Shown here in pieces: positions 16,555 through 25,247 of a stretch of DNA of 45,700 bases. Where the stretch lies: assembly GCA_029936515.1 (NCBI GenBank), contig JAPYSK010000002.1, positions 30,920-76,619 of the forward strand, read 5' to 3'. Numbering within the stretch: the stretch's first letter is position 1; each line of letters begins with the position of its first letter. The stretch comes from Candidatus Thioglobus sp. (GTDB taxonomy: Bacteria; Pseudomonadota; Gammaproteobacteria; PS1; Pseudothioglobaceae). The position numbers and the translations under genes were made by a program. The notes under the pieces were generated by a model that did not search any database, had not been told where the DNA came from, and saw only the letters and a list, made by a program, of their open reading frames with translations.

Positions 16555-17421
16555 ATGAATGAGTTCTTGCAATTGCTTATAGTTGGCATTAGTCAAGGCT
16601 GTATATATGGCTTGATGGCATTAGGCTTTGTGATGATATACAAGGCCACCGAGATGGTTAATTTTGCTCAGGGCGATATGATGATGCTGGGATCGTTTGT
16701 TGCCTGGACATTAATAATGGATTTGGGCATGCCTTTCTGGCTCGGCGTTCCTGCCACGCTGATTGTCATGGCATTGTTTGGCGCTCTTGTCGACATTCTG
16801 ATAGTGCGTCGAGTGATTGGACAACCTCAGTTCGCCGTTATCATTCTAACCCTAGGGCTGGGTATCATCTTTCGTGCGGCTGCAGGGATGATTTGGGGAC
16901 ATGTACCGTTGACTATCGATAGCCCCATTTCAGGCTTTAGCAGCTTTTACGGAATTGTTATAGGCAATGAGCGGTTGGTAATTATTGCTGTAACAGCACT
17001 ATTGATAACAATTCTATGGACATATTTCCGTTACTCTAAATGGGGTGTTGCCATGAAAGCTACGTCTCAAAACCAGCTTGCCGCTTACTATTCTGGGATT
17101 CCCGTGAGAGTTATCATCTCCGCTGTTTGGGCTGTTGCCGCAGCAATTTCAGCTCTGGCTGGCATTCTATTGGCTCCAATCACACTGATTGAGCCGATGA
17201 ACGGCTTGCTAGGTATTAAGGCTTTTGCCGCCGCCGTGATAGGTGGCTTCGGATCGATGCCAGGCGCTATTCTTGGTGGGCTGATTGTTGGCATTATAGA
17301 ACCCTTTGCAGCCGCATATATTCCTGCAGTCAAGGGTAGTATGGTCTACATTGTAATGTTGATAGTGCTGGCTTTACGGCCACAGGGATTATTTGCTCAA
17401 ATTCATAAAAAGAAGCTTTGA
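16555..17421 (+). CDS. Branched-chain amino acid-type ABC transporter permease (LivH family)
   Basis: A 288-residue, strongly hydrophobic inner-membrane protein with about eight transmembrane segments. Family features are GISQGCIYGLMALGFVMIYKA near the start, VNFAQGDMMMLG, the EAA-like loop with GIPVRVIISAVW, and GGFGSMPGAILGGLIVGI near the end. It pairs with the LivM-type permease that follows. It belongs to the LivH branch commonly found next to an acyl-CoA synthetase gene rather than a classical leucine transporter, so the substrate may be an organic or aromatic acid. No clear Shine-Dalgarno sequence precedes the ATG. This gene marks the left edge of a region with much higher GC and a different codon choice than the fad operon upstream. 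Confidence 0.9.
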   Translation: MNEFLQLLIVGISQGCIYGLMALGFVMIYKATEMVNFAQGDMMMLGSFVAWTLIMDLGMPFWLGVPATLIVMALFGALVDILIVRRVIGQPQFAVIILTLGLGIIFRAAAGMIWGHVPLTIDSPISGFSSFYGIVIGNERLVIIAVTALLITILWTYFRYSKWGVAMKATSQNQLAAYYSGIPVRVIISAVWAVAAAISALAGILLAPITLIEPMNGLLGIKAFAAAVIGGFGSMPGAILGGLIVGIIEPFAAAYIPAVKGSMVYIVMLIVLALRPQGLFAQIHKKKL

Positions 17422-17422
17422 T

Positions 17423-18499
17423 ATGAGAATCCTGTTCAAAACTAATTATAAGCAAGACTTAAATCTAGCAAAACATAGCGGGCATCGCTTTTGGTATGGC
17501 TTGCTAATCCTTGTTCTGTTAGCTGCGCCTCTGATACTCGATGGCTATTATATCGGTGAGGCAACGCGCGTGCTTATCTTTGCTATGGCAGGTTTGGGTT
17601 TAATGGTGGTAACCGGTTTTACAGGACAGGTTAGTCTCGGCCACGCAGCATTCTTGTTAATCGGCGCCTATACAAATGCCTGGTTTCTAGCCCAGGGGTT
17701 TTCCTCCTTTATAGCACTGCCAATGGCCGCCTTGCTGAGCATGATAGGAGGGCTGCTAGTTGCCATTCCTGCAGCAAGGATGTCAGGCATATATCTGGCA
17801 ATAGCAACCTTGGTTTTTGCTATTATTGTGGAGGATGTTGCTGGCCATCTCAGCAGTATCACCGGAGGCAATCGTGGCATGATGGTCGATGTTCCAATGC
17901 TGTTTGGCTATCAAATATGGCAGTCCTGGGAGCTCTACCTGTTTGTCTTGATCATCTTAGTCGCTGCCACTCTGATAGTATTGAATATATTGCGCTCTCC
18001 ACTGGGTCGCGCAATGATTGCAGTAAGAGACTCCGAAGTCTCGTCCCAAGCATTGGGTGTGAATCCGATGAAAATTAAAGTTTTTGCCTTTACCGTGTCA
18101 GCTGCCATAACGGGTTTGGCAGGGGCCTTTTTAGCACACTATATGTTGTTTCTGACACCGCAAATATTCGGAATTTTATTGTCCATCCAGCTACTATTGA
18201 TGATTGTATTAGGAGGTCTTGGCACCGTCCATGGTGTATTTTTTGGAGCTGTATTGATTGGCGTGCTGGAAACCGGTATATCTATTGCGAAAGACGCCCT
18301 ACCATCTTCGATTGGCGGCTTACCAGGAATAGAGCCGCTCGTTTTTGGGGTGATACTGGTCAGCGTGATCGCATTCGAGCCGACCGGCATCTACAGCCGT
18401 TGGGTCAAGATTCGCAGCTATATGGAATTTTTCCCCATTTATAGGCGCAAGAGTTTTAAGCGACAGAGGGTCTACTTGAAAACGGAGCGATTAAAATGA
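17423..18499 (+). CDS. Branched-chain amino acid-type ABC transporter permease (LivM family)
   Basis: 358 residues from ATG 17423. An upstream in-frame TTG at 17393 would overlap livH by 29 nt and is less likely, since AGAAG precedes the ATG at suitable distance. About eight to ten hydrophobic segments are present, with GLGLMVVTGFTGQVSLGHAAF, ITGGNRGMM, the ABC-contact loop SPLGRAMIAVRDSEVSSQALGV, and GGLGTVHGVFFGAVLIG. The C-terminal tail has FFPIYRRKSFKRQ, typical of the Liv systems that travel with acyl-CoA synthetases. It ends with the ATGA overlap into the LivG-type ATPase gene, so translation is coupled. GC-rich codons match the rest of this block. Confidence 0.9.
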   Translation: MRILFKTNYKQDLNLAKHSGHRFWYGLLILVLLAAPLILDGYYIGEATRVLIFAMAGLGLMVVTGFTGQVSLGHAAFLLIGAYTNAWFLAQGFSSFIALPMAALLSMIGGLLVAIPAARMSGIYLAIATLVFAIIVEDVAGHLSSITGGNRGMMVDVPMLFGYQIWQSWELYLFVLIILVAATLIVLNILRSPLGRAMIAVRDSEVSSQALGVNPMKIKVFAFTVSAAITGLAGAFLAHYMLFLTPQIFGILLSIQLLLMIVLGGLGTVHGVFFGAVLIGVLETGISIAKDALPSSIGGLPGIEPLVFGVILVSVIAFEPTGIYSRWVKIRSYMEFFPIYRRKSFKRQRVYLKTERLK

Positions 18500-19260
18500 G
18501 CTTCCTTGAAATCAAAAACCTCTCAATTTCCTTTGGTGGCGTCAAAGCGGTTGACGATGTAAGTTTTTCTATCGAAGAGGGTTCGGTGTACGCAATCATC
18601 GGACCAAATGGCGCAGGAAAATCCACCATCTTTAATTTATTAAGCCGATTCTATGAGCCCCTATCTGGGCAGCTGAACTTTTCCGGCAACGAACTATTGG
18701 AGCTTGGTGCCAAAGACATTGCACGCCTAGGTATCGCCAGAACATTTCAAAATCTGGAGTTGTTCGAGCATGCTTCTGTTTTACAAAATCTCTTGGTGGG
18801 TAGACATGTGCATAACAATCAAAGCTGGTGGCGTCAAATGTTGTTCACCAGAAGCGTTGTGGAGGCGGAACTGGAACATCGAAGAAAGGTGGAAGAAGTA
18901 ATCGATTTTCTGGAGCTGGCTCACTATCGAAACCAAATGATTTCGGGCCTGCCCTATGGTGTGCGAAAGAAGATTGAGCTGGCAAGGGCCCTTTGTATTG
19001 AGCCCAAGCTATTATTGCTAGACGAGCCCTCATCAGGACTCAACCCCGAGGAGACAGAGGAAATGGGGTTTTGGATCGAGGATATCAGGCGAGACTTGAA
19101 TATTACCGTCGTCTTGATTGAACACGACATGTCTCTAGTGGCGGAGGTCTCCGACCGGGTGCTGGCAATTGTCAATGGTAGGGTTGCCACAGAAGGGAGC
19201 CATGCCTTTGTACAGAGCCATCCTGATGTCGTTTCCGCCTACCTAGGAGACGTTAAATGA
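18496..19260 (+). CDS. ABC transporter ATP-binding protein (LivG family)
   Basis: A 254-residue cytoplasmic ATPase subunit. It shows Walker A (GPNGAGKST at about residues 36-44), a signature degenerate for this family (SGLPYGVRKKIELARAL), Walker B (LLLLDEPSSGLNP) and the H-loop (VVLIEHDMSLV). It lacks the perfect LSGGQ and has the LPYG version that is normal in LivG homologues. ATGA overlaps join it to livM upstream and livF downstream. It pairs with the LivF-type ATPase to drive transport through the two permeases. Confidence 0.93.
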   Translation: MSFLEIKNLSISFGGVKAVDDVSFSIEEGSVYAIIGPNGAGKSTIFNLLSRFYEPLSGQLNFSGNELLELGAKDIARLGIARTFQNLELFEHASVLQNLLVGRHVHNNQSWWRQMLFTRSVVEAELEHRRKVEEVIDFLELAHYRNQMISGLPYGVRKKIELARALCIEPKLLLLDEPSSGLNPEETEEMGFWIEDIRRDLNITVVLIEHDMSLVAEVSDRVLAIVNGRVATEGSHAFVQSHPDVVSAYLGDVK

Positions 19261-20033
19261 GCAAATCTCCATTATTACAAGTGCGCAATATAGAAACGTT
19301 CTATGGTCCTGTAATGGCGATTCGTGGAATAAGCCTCGACGTTCACAAAGGGAAAATTGTTAGTATTTTGGGAGGAAATGGCGCCGGAAAAACTACAATT
19401 CTTAAAACTATTTGTGGCGCACTGGAGCCGCAAAAAGGCACTGTAGTATTCTCTGGCCAAGACATTACGGCCTGGCAGCCGGATAAGGCCGCCAGGCAAG
19501 GTATGGGCCACGTACCCGAAGGGAGAGAGGTATTTCCATTTCTAAGCGTCAAAGAAAACCTAGAAATGGGAGCTTACAACCGCAAAGGGAAAAACGAGAT
19601 TGATGACGATTTAGAGATGGTTTTCCACTATTTTCCAGACTTAAAGAACAAGATCAATCTACAGGCCGTGCTTCTGTCCGGGGGGCAACAGCAAATGCTG
19701 GCGATGGGAAGAGCGCTAATGATGCGACCGGAAATTCTACTTCTGGACGAGCCATCCCTTGGCTTGTCACCCTTGCTGGTTAGTGAAATTTTTGACATTA
19801 TCTACCGCCTCAACTCCGAGCAAGGTGTCACCATGCTTCTAGTGGAACAGAATGCTCATATGGCTTTAAAGGTATCTCACACTGGCTACGTGATCGAAAC
19901 GGGACGGGTTGTTTTTGACGGAGACCGTGACGCCCTGTTGAACAACCCTGACATTCAGGAGTTCTATTTAGGGAAAAAGCAAGCTATCGGTCGAGAAAAG
20001 CGTCGCTGGAAACAACGCAAAACCTGGAGATAG
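19257..20033 (+). CDS. ABC transporter ATP-binding protein (LivF family)
   Basis: A 258-residue ATPase. It has Walker A (GGNGAGKTT), a LSGGQQQMLAMGRAL signature, Walker B (ILLLDEPSLGLSP) and the H-loop region MLLVEQNAHMAL. The conserved GMGHVPEGREVFP of LivF is present. The tail REKRRWKQRKTWR is longer and more basic than in E. coli LivF. This arginine-rich end is typical of the version found beside AMP-forming acyl-CoA synthetases. It starts inside the livG stop (ATGA) and is followed after 3 nt by the synthetase gene, so all five genes from livH are one transcription unit. Confidence 0.93.
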   Translation: MSKSPLLQVRNIETFYGPVMAIRGISLDVHKGKIVSILGGNGAGKTTILKTICGALEPQKGTVVFSGQDITAWQPDKAARQGMGHVPEGREVFPFLSVKENLEMGAYNRKGKNEIDDDLEMVFHYFPDLKNKINLQAVLLSGGQQQMLAMGRALMMRPEILLLDEPSLGLSPLLVSEIFDIIYRLNSEQGVTMLLVEQNAHMALKVSHTGYVIETGRVVFDGDRDALLNNPDIQEFYLGKKQAIGREKRRWKQRKTWR

Positions 20034-20036
20034 AGG

Positions 20037-21863
20037 ATGAATACTGAAGAAATAATCAGCTTTGATAATCAAACCTCGATCCCAGCATTGTTTCGCTTTA
20101 GGGCGCAAACGCTAAAGAATAAAGTAGCCATGCGTGAGAAACATTTCGGCATCTGGCGGACGTTTTCCTGGGATCAGTATTATTCGAATAGCGCCCGCAT
20201 AGGCAAGTCTATGATAGCGCTAGGTCTGGAACCTGGTCAAACCGTTTCCATACTCGCCGACCCATGTAAGGAGTGGCTATTTTTCGATCTCGCTGCCCAG
20301 TGTATTGGCTGTGTTTCCTGCGGAATTTATGCGACGGATTCGGCGCCCCAAATTCTTCATATTTGTGAAGATAGCGATACAACTCTACTGATGGTCGAGA
20401 ACGAAGAGCAGCTTGACAAATATTTGGTGGTGGAAGAGCGACTACCAAATATCCATACGGTGGTTGTTCTAGACTCCACCGGACTAGCCGATCTGGACCA
20501 CCCTAAAGTAGTAATGCTAGAGCAATTTTACCAATTGGGCGATGAGGGTGACGAAGGCCTCGAGTCAGAATGGAATAGGCGAATTGACAACGCAGAGCCC
20601 AACGATACAGTGATTTTGGTTTATACCTCAGGTACGACCGGCGCTCCAAAAGGGGCGATGCTTAGCCATAGAAATATTTTTTTTGTAGCACAGGCCTTTC
20701 ATGAGTTTTATCCAATCACGGCCGAAGACAACTCGGTTGTCTACCTACCGCTGTGCCACGTTACCGAGCGACTTCTATCAGTGTTTTTACCTTTAGCCCG
20801 CTGTTCAACGATTAACTTCATTGAGGGCCAGGACACCGCATTCGAAAATATTACCGAAGTTTCTCCAACCTACTTCCTGGGTGTACCCAGAATTTGGGAA
20901 AAAATGTATTCATCCATTATATTACGCATGAAGGATGCAACATGGGTTGGCAGAAAAGCTCTTCAAATGGCCCTATCTGTCGGCTCTATAGCTGCTGATT
21001 TTGAAGACAAGGAATTACCTGTTCCAGTACATGTTCGCCTGATGCATAGAGCTGCAGATTTTCTTGTTCTTAACAATATTAAAGTTCTCTTGGGCTTGGA
21101 CCGTGTGCGAATTGGCCTGACAGGCGCAGCACCTATCTCACCAGATTTGATTAGTTGGTTCCGTGCTTTGGGTGTACCCCTGTACGAGGCGTTTGGTCAA
21201 ACTGAAAATGTTGCGTTTGCATGTGGCAACCATCGAGGTCAAGTTCGCCTAGGCACGGTCGGCAAGCCACCGCCAGGCGTAGAGCTGAAAACCGCCAAAG
21301 ACGGTGAGTTGCTGATCAAGGGACCCTTGGTGTTCAAAGGGTATTATAAGCAAGCGCTTAAAACCGATGAGACAATCATTGATGGCTGGCTATACACTGG
21401 CGACATAGCTGAGATTGACGCCGATGGATTCGTTAAGATTGTGGATAGGAAGAAGGACATCATTATTACCTCTGGAGGCAAGAATATCAGTCCCTCTGAG
21501 ATTGAAAATCAGCTGAAATTTTCGCCTTATGTGACCGATGCAGTGGTAATCGGCGATGGGCGTAAATACTTAACCTGTTTGGTGATGATTGACAATGAAA
21601 CAGTGAGCCAGTTTGCCCAGGAAAACAATGTCCCATTCTCTGATTTTAAAAGTCTATGTGCAACAGCAGAGGTACAGTCGCTCATCAAAAGTGAAATTGA
21701 ACGAATCAATCTATCTTTGGCCCAAGTTGAAACTCTCAAGAAATTTAGACTGATCAACAAACAGCTAACGGTTGAAGATGACGAATTGACAGCGAGCATG
21801 AAGCTAAAACGCAATATTGTGAATGAAAAGTACGCTGATTTGATTAATCAGATGTACTCTTAA
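20037..21863 (+). CDS. AMP-forming acyl-CoA synthetase embedded in the Liv operon
   Basis: 608 residues of the long-chain acyl-CoA synthetase branch (closer to ACSL/FAA-type enzymes of about 600 residues than to FadD). Signatures are VYTSGTTGAPKGAMLSHRN, the YEAFGQTE motif, and YTGDIAEIDADGFVKIVDRKKDIIITSGGKNISPSEIE; the C-terminal lysine in SMKLKRNIVNEKY replaces the usual KTxxGK end. It begins 3 nt after livF and precedes livK. The natural inference is that the transporter imports a carboxylic acid which this enzyme converts to a CoA ester. Its substrate cannot be read from sequence. GC content and codon use match the Liv genes, not the fadD gene 4 kb away. Confidence 0.88.
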   Translation: MNTEEIISFDNQTSIPALFRFRAQTLKNKVAMREKHFGIWRTFSWDQYYSNSARIGKSMIALGLEPGQTVSILADPCKEWLFFDLAAQCIGCVSCGIYATDSAPQILHICEDSDTTLLMVENEEQLDKYLVVEERLPNIHTVVVLDSTGLADLDHPKVVMLEQFYQLGDEGDEGLESEWNRRIDNAEPNDTVILVYTSGTTGAPKGAMLSHRNIFFVAQAFHEFYPITAEDNSVVYLPLCHVTERLLSVFLPLARCSTINFIEGQDTAFENITEVSPTYFLGVPRIWEKMYSSIILRMKDATWVGRKALQMALSVGSIAADFEDKELPVPVHVRLMHRAADFLVLNNIKVLLGLDRVRIGLTGAAPISPDLISWFRALGVPLYEAFGQTENVAFACGNHRGQVRLGTVGKPPPGVELKTAKDGELLIKGPLVFKGYYKQALKTDETIIDGWLYTGDIAEIDADGFVKIVDRKKDIIITSGGKNISPSEIENQLKFSPYVTDAVVIGDGRKYLTCLVMIDNETVSQFAQENNVPFSDFKSLCATAEVQSLIKSEIERINLSLAQVETLKKFRLINKQLTVEDDELTASMKLKRNIVNEKYADLINQMYS

Positions 21864-21886
21864 GGGTTACAAACCATTCAACATAT

Positions 21887-21915
21887 TTGTGCAAGTAGAA
21901 AGATACAGGTATAGT
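21887..21915 (+). promoter_or_regulatory. Candidate promoter of the Liv-type binding protein gene
   Basis: TTGTGC (21887-21892) and TATAGT (21910-21915) are separated by 17 bp. The start site would be near 21922, about 39 nt before the ATG. A separate promoter, a strong AAAGGAG ribosome-binding site and a terminator after the gene fit the usual need for excess binding protein over membrane subunits. Confidence 0.5.
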
Positions 21916-21960
21916 GATAAGAAAAAATAATTAATAATAATAAGTAAAGGAGTAAAAACT

Positions 21961-23127
21961 ATGAAAAAACTAAATAAAATCACGGCAGGATTGGCCTGTC
22001 TAGCCTTGAGTGCTGGAGTTATGGCTCAAGGGGTAACCGACGATGAAGTTCTTCTTGGAACTTCAACCGCGCTGAGTGGTCCGGCAGCACTTTGGGGTGT
22101 TGCAGCAAGCCAAGCGGCGCAGATTCGATTTGACATGGTAAATGAAAACGGCGGTGTGCATGGGAGGCAAATACGTGTTGTCCTAGAAGATCACCAATAT
22201 CAGGTGCCAATCCACGTCAAGGCAATGAACAAATTACTGAACCTTGACAAAGTGTTTGCTACATTTAACGTACTCGGCACACCTATGAATCTAGCAACAG
22301 CGGAAACCCAGTTCGCCAAGAATGTACCAATGCTGCTCCCAATGACAACCGCACATTCAGTACAGGATCCTGAGCACGACCTTAAGCTCACCTTTGGCTC
22401 AAGCTATTACAATCAAATTAGATTTGCAGTTGGTCATTTTCTTGCAACAGGAAGGACATCAGCATGCGTGATGTATCAAGACTCTGCCTATGGCGCTGAA
22501 GTGCTACAAGCCGTAACAGATGAAGTGGCAGAACACAGCGGTGTGAGCTTGGTTTCTAGCGTTAGCCATAAGCCAACCGACACAGAATTTGTTGGTGCAA
22601 TGGTAGGTTTTAAAGGTGCAGGCTGTGACTTAATCGTGTTCGGTACAATTATTCGTGATACGATTACAGGCTATGCTACTGCTCGCCAACTAGGCATTAC
22701 CGCTGATGTAGTGGTTACACAAGCTGGCTTTGATACCATGGTAGCAGGCTGGCCAGGTGGCATAACAGAAGGTTTGTACGCTGCAAGTGTGGGTGAGGCT
22801 GTCTACTGTGATAGCGCTCCCGCAAGCGCGCAGGCATTTTGTGATACCTATAAAGCGAAGTATGGCAGTGATCCAGGCGTCTCGGGGCAATTGGGATACA
22901 CTGCTGCTGATCTAGTGGTGGCCGGACTTGAGAATGCTGGAGCAGACTTAACTGTCGAATCATTAATGGATGGACTAGAGGCAATCAGCGACCACCAAGA
23001 TACTTTTGGCAGAATAAGCTGGAGCTATGGTGCTGATGACCACAAAGGGACACAAGTGGTTGTCTTAAGTCAAGTTCAAGACGGCAAGTGGGTTTCATTG
23101 GGCCAAGCAAATTATTCAGCAAAATAA
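21961..23127 (+). CDS. ABC transporter substrate-binding protein (LivK/LivJ family)
   Basis: 388 residues, with a signal peptide in about 1-22 (KK at the start, hydrophobic core, then VMAQG). There is no lipobox cysteine, so it should be a soluble periplasmic protein. The mature part has the type I fold sequence of this family: DDEVLLGTSTALSGPAA, then DMVNENGGVHGR and LGYTAADLVVAGL. Several cysteines in the mature part (near SACVMY, AGCDL, AVYCDS and QAFCD) could make disulfides. It is the last gene of the Liv block and is followed by a strong terminator. The ligand is unknown; the neighbouring acyl-CoA synthetase suggests a carboxylate rather than leucine. Confidence 0.9.
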   Translation: MKKLNKITAGLACLALSAGVMAQGVTDDEVLLGTSTALSGPAALWGVAASQAAQIRFDMVNENGGVHGRQIRVVLEDHQYQVPIHVKAMNKLLNLDKVFATFNVLGTPMNLATAETQFAKNVPMLLPMTTAHSVQDPEHDLKLTFGSSYYNQIRFAVGHFLATGRTSACVMYQDSAYGAEVLQAVTDEVAEHSGVSLVSSVSHKPTDTEFVGAMVGFKGAGCDLIVFGTIIRDTITGYATARQLGITADVVVTQAGFDTMVAGWPGGITEGLYAASVGEAVYCDSAPASAQAFCDTYKAKYGSDPGVSGQLGYTAADLVVAGLENAGADLTVESLMDGLEAISDHQDTFGRISWSYGADDHKGTQVVVLSQVQDGKWVSLGQANYSAK

Positions 23128-23146
23128 CGATCTGTCCTTTGATGAT

Positions 23147-23170
23147 AACGGCGCCTTCGGGCGTCGTTTT
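23147..23170 (+). terminator. Rho-independent terminator with UUCG tetraloop
   Basis: The arm AACGGCGCC (23147-23155), loop TTCG (23156-23159) and arm GGCGTCGTT (23160-23168) pair over 9 bp with one G-U pair. The C-UUCG-G closure is exceptionally stable. A short T run follows. It ends the Liv block 20 nt after the livK stop and also marks the right edge of the GC-rich segment. Confidence 0.85.
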
Positions 23171-23204
23171 CATATTGTAGAGTTTTTTATGGAGATGTAA
23201 TAGA

Positions 23205-23978
23205 ATGATATTAAACATCGGTGTGTTTCAATACAAAATTCGTGATGAAACTCCTTTTAAGAAAATACAAAGACTAGAAAATCATTTAAAAAAAAATACT
23301 ACTTTAGACTTAATTGTTTGTCCTGAATTATTCATATCAGGATATGGTAGCTATAAAAAAATTATAGAATTTGCTGAAATTAAAGATGGTGAATATGCAA
23401 TCAAGATTAGTGCATTAGCAAAAAAATATGCAACAGCAATCTTGTATGGTTATCCTGAAATAGAAAAGGAGAGTCTCTTTAATTCAGCACAATTGTTTAA
23501 TAGTAAAGGTCAATCATTAATTAACCACCGAAAAAAACTTTTACCCCCTACAGCTAAAGAATCAACAATATTCAATCGTGGTAATAATGATTCAGTTATT
23601 AACTTTAAGGGGGTTAAGACAGCAATTGTTATTTGCTATGAATTAGAATTTCCTGAATTAATCCGAAGGGCTGCATTAGGGGGTGTTAAATTAATTATAG
23701 CCCCTACTGCTCAGTCTTCTCATTGGCCTGCAGCTGCTCGTCATATCTCTAGAAGTAGGGCATTTGAGAATGGGATATTTGTTGTATATGCAAACTTTGT
23801 TGGAAAACTTAACAACATTGATTTTATGGGAGAAAGTAAGATCATTGGTCCAGATGGATTAGATATTGTAAATAGTGGAAAACAGGAAGAAGTTATAGTA
23901 GGAGAAATAGACACCAGTAAGATTCAATTAATTCGTAAAAAACTACCTTATTTGAAAGATTCTAAAATACATATTTAA
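23205..23978 (+). CDS. Carbon-nitrogen hydrolase (nitrilase superfamily)
   Basis: 257 residues, a complete single-domain member. The catalytic triad is visible: E41 in CPELFISGY, K110/K111 in NHRKKLLPP, and C144 in VICYELEFPE. The start NIGVFQYKI is the usual first beta strand. Relatives hydrolyse amides of small molecules (omega-amidase-like, aliphatic amidase-like or N-carbamoyl enzymes); the sequence does not decide which. It is AT-rich again, unlike the Liv block that ends just upstream. It stands alone, with a 320-nt region of decayed sequence downstream. Confidence 0.85.
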   Translation: MILNIGVFQYKIRDETPFKKIQRLENHLKKNTTLDLIVCPELFISGYGSYKKIIEFAEIKDGEYAIKISALAKKYATAILYGYPEIEKESLFNSAQLFNSKGQSLINHRKKLLPPTAKESTIFNRGNNDSVINFKGVKTAIVICYELEFPELIRRAALGGVKLIIAPTAQSSHWPAAARHISRSRAFENGIFVVYANFVGKLNNIDFMGESKIIGPDGLDIVNSGKQEEVIVGEIDTSKIQLIRKKLPYLKDSKIHI

Positions 23979-24012
23979 AATTTCTTTTCCTGTGTTATTA
24001 TTTTTTGATTAG

Positions 24013-24165
24013 GGGAATAAAGATAATAATGCTGTAAATGATCAACTCGATAGAATTAATAATAATCTTATAAAACTAGAAAAACACTCACTACGTACTC
24101 GAGACAATGTTGGTCTGATATGGCTTACATTGGTTGTCTATATAGTCTATGTAGAGTTTTTTTAA
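24013..24165 (+). pseudogene. Remnant of a small single-TM protein gene lacking a start codon
   Basis: An open frame of 50 codons ends at TAA 24163-24165. Its product reads as a real small protein: a coiled-coil-like NDQLDRINNNLIKLEKHS followed by one membrane helix (VGLIWLTLVVYIVYV). No usable start codon is in frame. The only ATG after the AGGGG at 24011-24015 (ATG 24029) is one base out of phase and stops after two codons. A single-base indel near the start would restore a normal gene, so it appears inactivated. Function is unknown. Confidence 0.4.
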
Positions 24166-24204
24166 TGATTATGTGTCAAACGGCTATTTATTAGAAGGTT
24201 AAAA

Positions 24205-24315
24205 ATGAAGCAATATCCGGTAAACCTAAATATTGATTACCCAGAAAAATCTAACAAATTAACAGCCTTGATTAGATTAGTATTAATAATTCCAATTGTT
24301 ATTCATCTGGTCTAA
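24205..24315 (+). pseudogene. Truncated DUF4389-like protein gene (N-terminal fragment)
   Basis: ATG 24205 encodes 36 residues ending at TAA 24313-24315. The start MKQYPVNLNIDYPEKSNKL and the following hydrophobic LIRLVLIIPIVIHL look like the N-terminus of DUF4389 membrane proteins, which are normally much longer and have two or more membrane helices. The frame stops inside the first helix, and the sequence beyond belongs to the oppositely oriented RpiR gene, whose stop codon (24299-24301) it overlaps. It is best read as the left stump of a gene cut when the RpiR/TRAP block arrived. Confidence 0.45.
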
Positions 24316-25180
24316 TATAAGCTCCCATTTCAGCCAACTCATCTTCAAATTTTTTAATTCGATTTAGCATTTTCTTGCCACCATGAGCAACTAGTTGTGA
24401 AACCAGTATTTCTGAGAAGGCTACATAAGGTAATAAGCTAGGTAAAAAATTTAACGTTTCGTTGCCAAGCGCAATAACGATATCAGCATTGGTGGTTGCT
24501 TTGGACGTGTACATATCTGTTGTCACTATTATATAAGCCTTCTTCTTTTTGATTTTATCTAGTGCTTTGGTGGTTTCTAGTGACAACGGTGAAGCTCCAA
24601 AAACTAACACAACATCATTGGGATTAATTTGTGCAATTTCACTTAAAAGCATCCCTTCTTGGCCACGAATTAATTCGGTATTTTGGAGTATGAAATGTAA
24701 AAGATAATGTAAGTAAAAGGCCATCGAAAAACTACTTCGCATTCCCAGTATATAAATTTTCTGAGCTTTAATTAGATGACCAACTGTTTTATTGATGCTT
24801 TCATAAGTTTTATCATTAAAGGCTCCTGATAATGCTTTATAGACACTGGCTTCAGAGTCAACAAAGGGGTTATCATTTGCTTCACTTAGCAGGTGCTTTG
24901 CATGAGAAGCAAAGTTAGAAACTGGAAGTTTTGAAGCAGCTTGCTTGTATATACTTTTAAACTCAGCATATCTTTCAAAGCCAAGTAAGTTAATTAGCCT
25001 TACCATTGTCGAAGGATTGACATTTGCATTTGATGCAATTGTTCTGATTGAGTATAAGGGGATCTCCGCAGGGTTATTCAATACATATTTAGCTGCTTTT
25101 TTTACCTCCCTAGAAAAATCATTGTAGCCATTTGATAATTTTTGATTGATATCTGTAGAGGTCATTGAACTCTTTTTCAT
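24299..25180 (-). CDS. MurR/RpiR-family transcriptional regulator with SIS domain
   Basis: 293 residues. The N-terminal RpiR helix-turn-helix (about 1-80) contains FSREVKKAAKYVLNNPAEIPLYSIRTIASNANVNPSTMVRLINLLGFERYAEFK-type sequence; the SIS sugar-isomerase-like effector domain (about 125-260) contains YILGMRSSFSMAFYLHYLL and VVLVFGASPLSLET. Such proteins are usually repressors that sense sugar phosphates or other phosphorylated or organic-acid ligands. The gene is divergent from the TAXI TRAP transporter across about 170 bp that carries a long inverted repeat, so it probably controls that transporter and itself. The start could be Met1 or Met6. Its 3' end overlaps a decayed gene stump on the other strand. 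Confidence 0.88.
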   Translation of the reverse strand: MKKSSMTSTDINQKLSNGYNDFSREVKKAAKYVLNNPAEIPLYSIRTIASNANVNPSTMVRLINLLGFERYAEFKSIYKQAASKLPVSNFASHAKHLLSEANDNPFVDSEASVYKALSGAFNDKTYESINKTVGHLIKAQKIYILGMRSSFSMAFYLHYLLHFILQNTELIRGQEGMLLSEIAQINPNDVVLVFGASPLSLETTKALDKIKKKKAYIIVTTDMYTSKATTNADIVIALGNETLNFLPSLLPYVAFSEILVSQLVAHGGKKMLNRIKKFEDELAEMGAYIRPDE

Positions 25181-25247
25181 AGCTAAATATTCTACTTTAA
25201 ATTTGAAAGATAAAGGTAAGTAAATTTTTTTGTTATATTAAATACGA

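Noticed and set aside
17393-17422. TTG start extending the LivM-type permease by 10 residues
   Set aside because: It would overlap livH by 29 nt, and ATG 17423 has a suitable ribosome-binding site.
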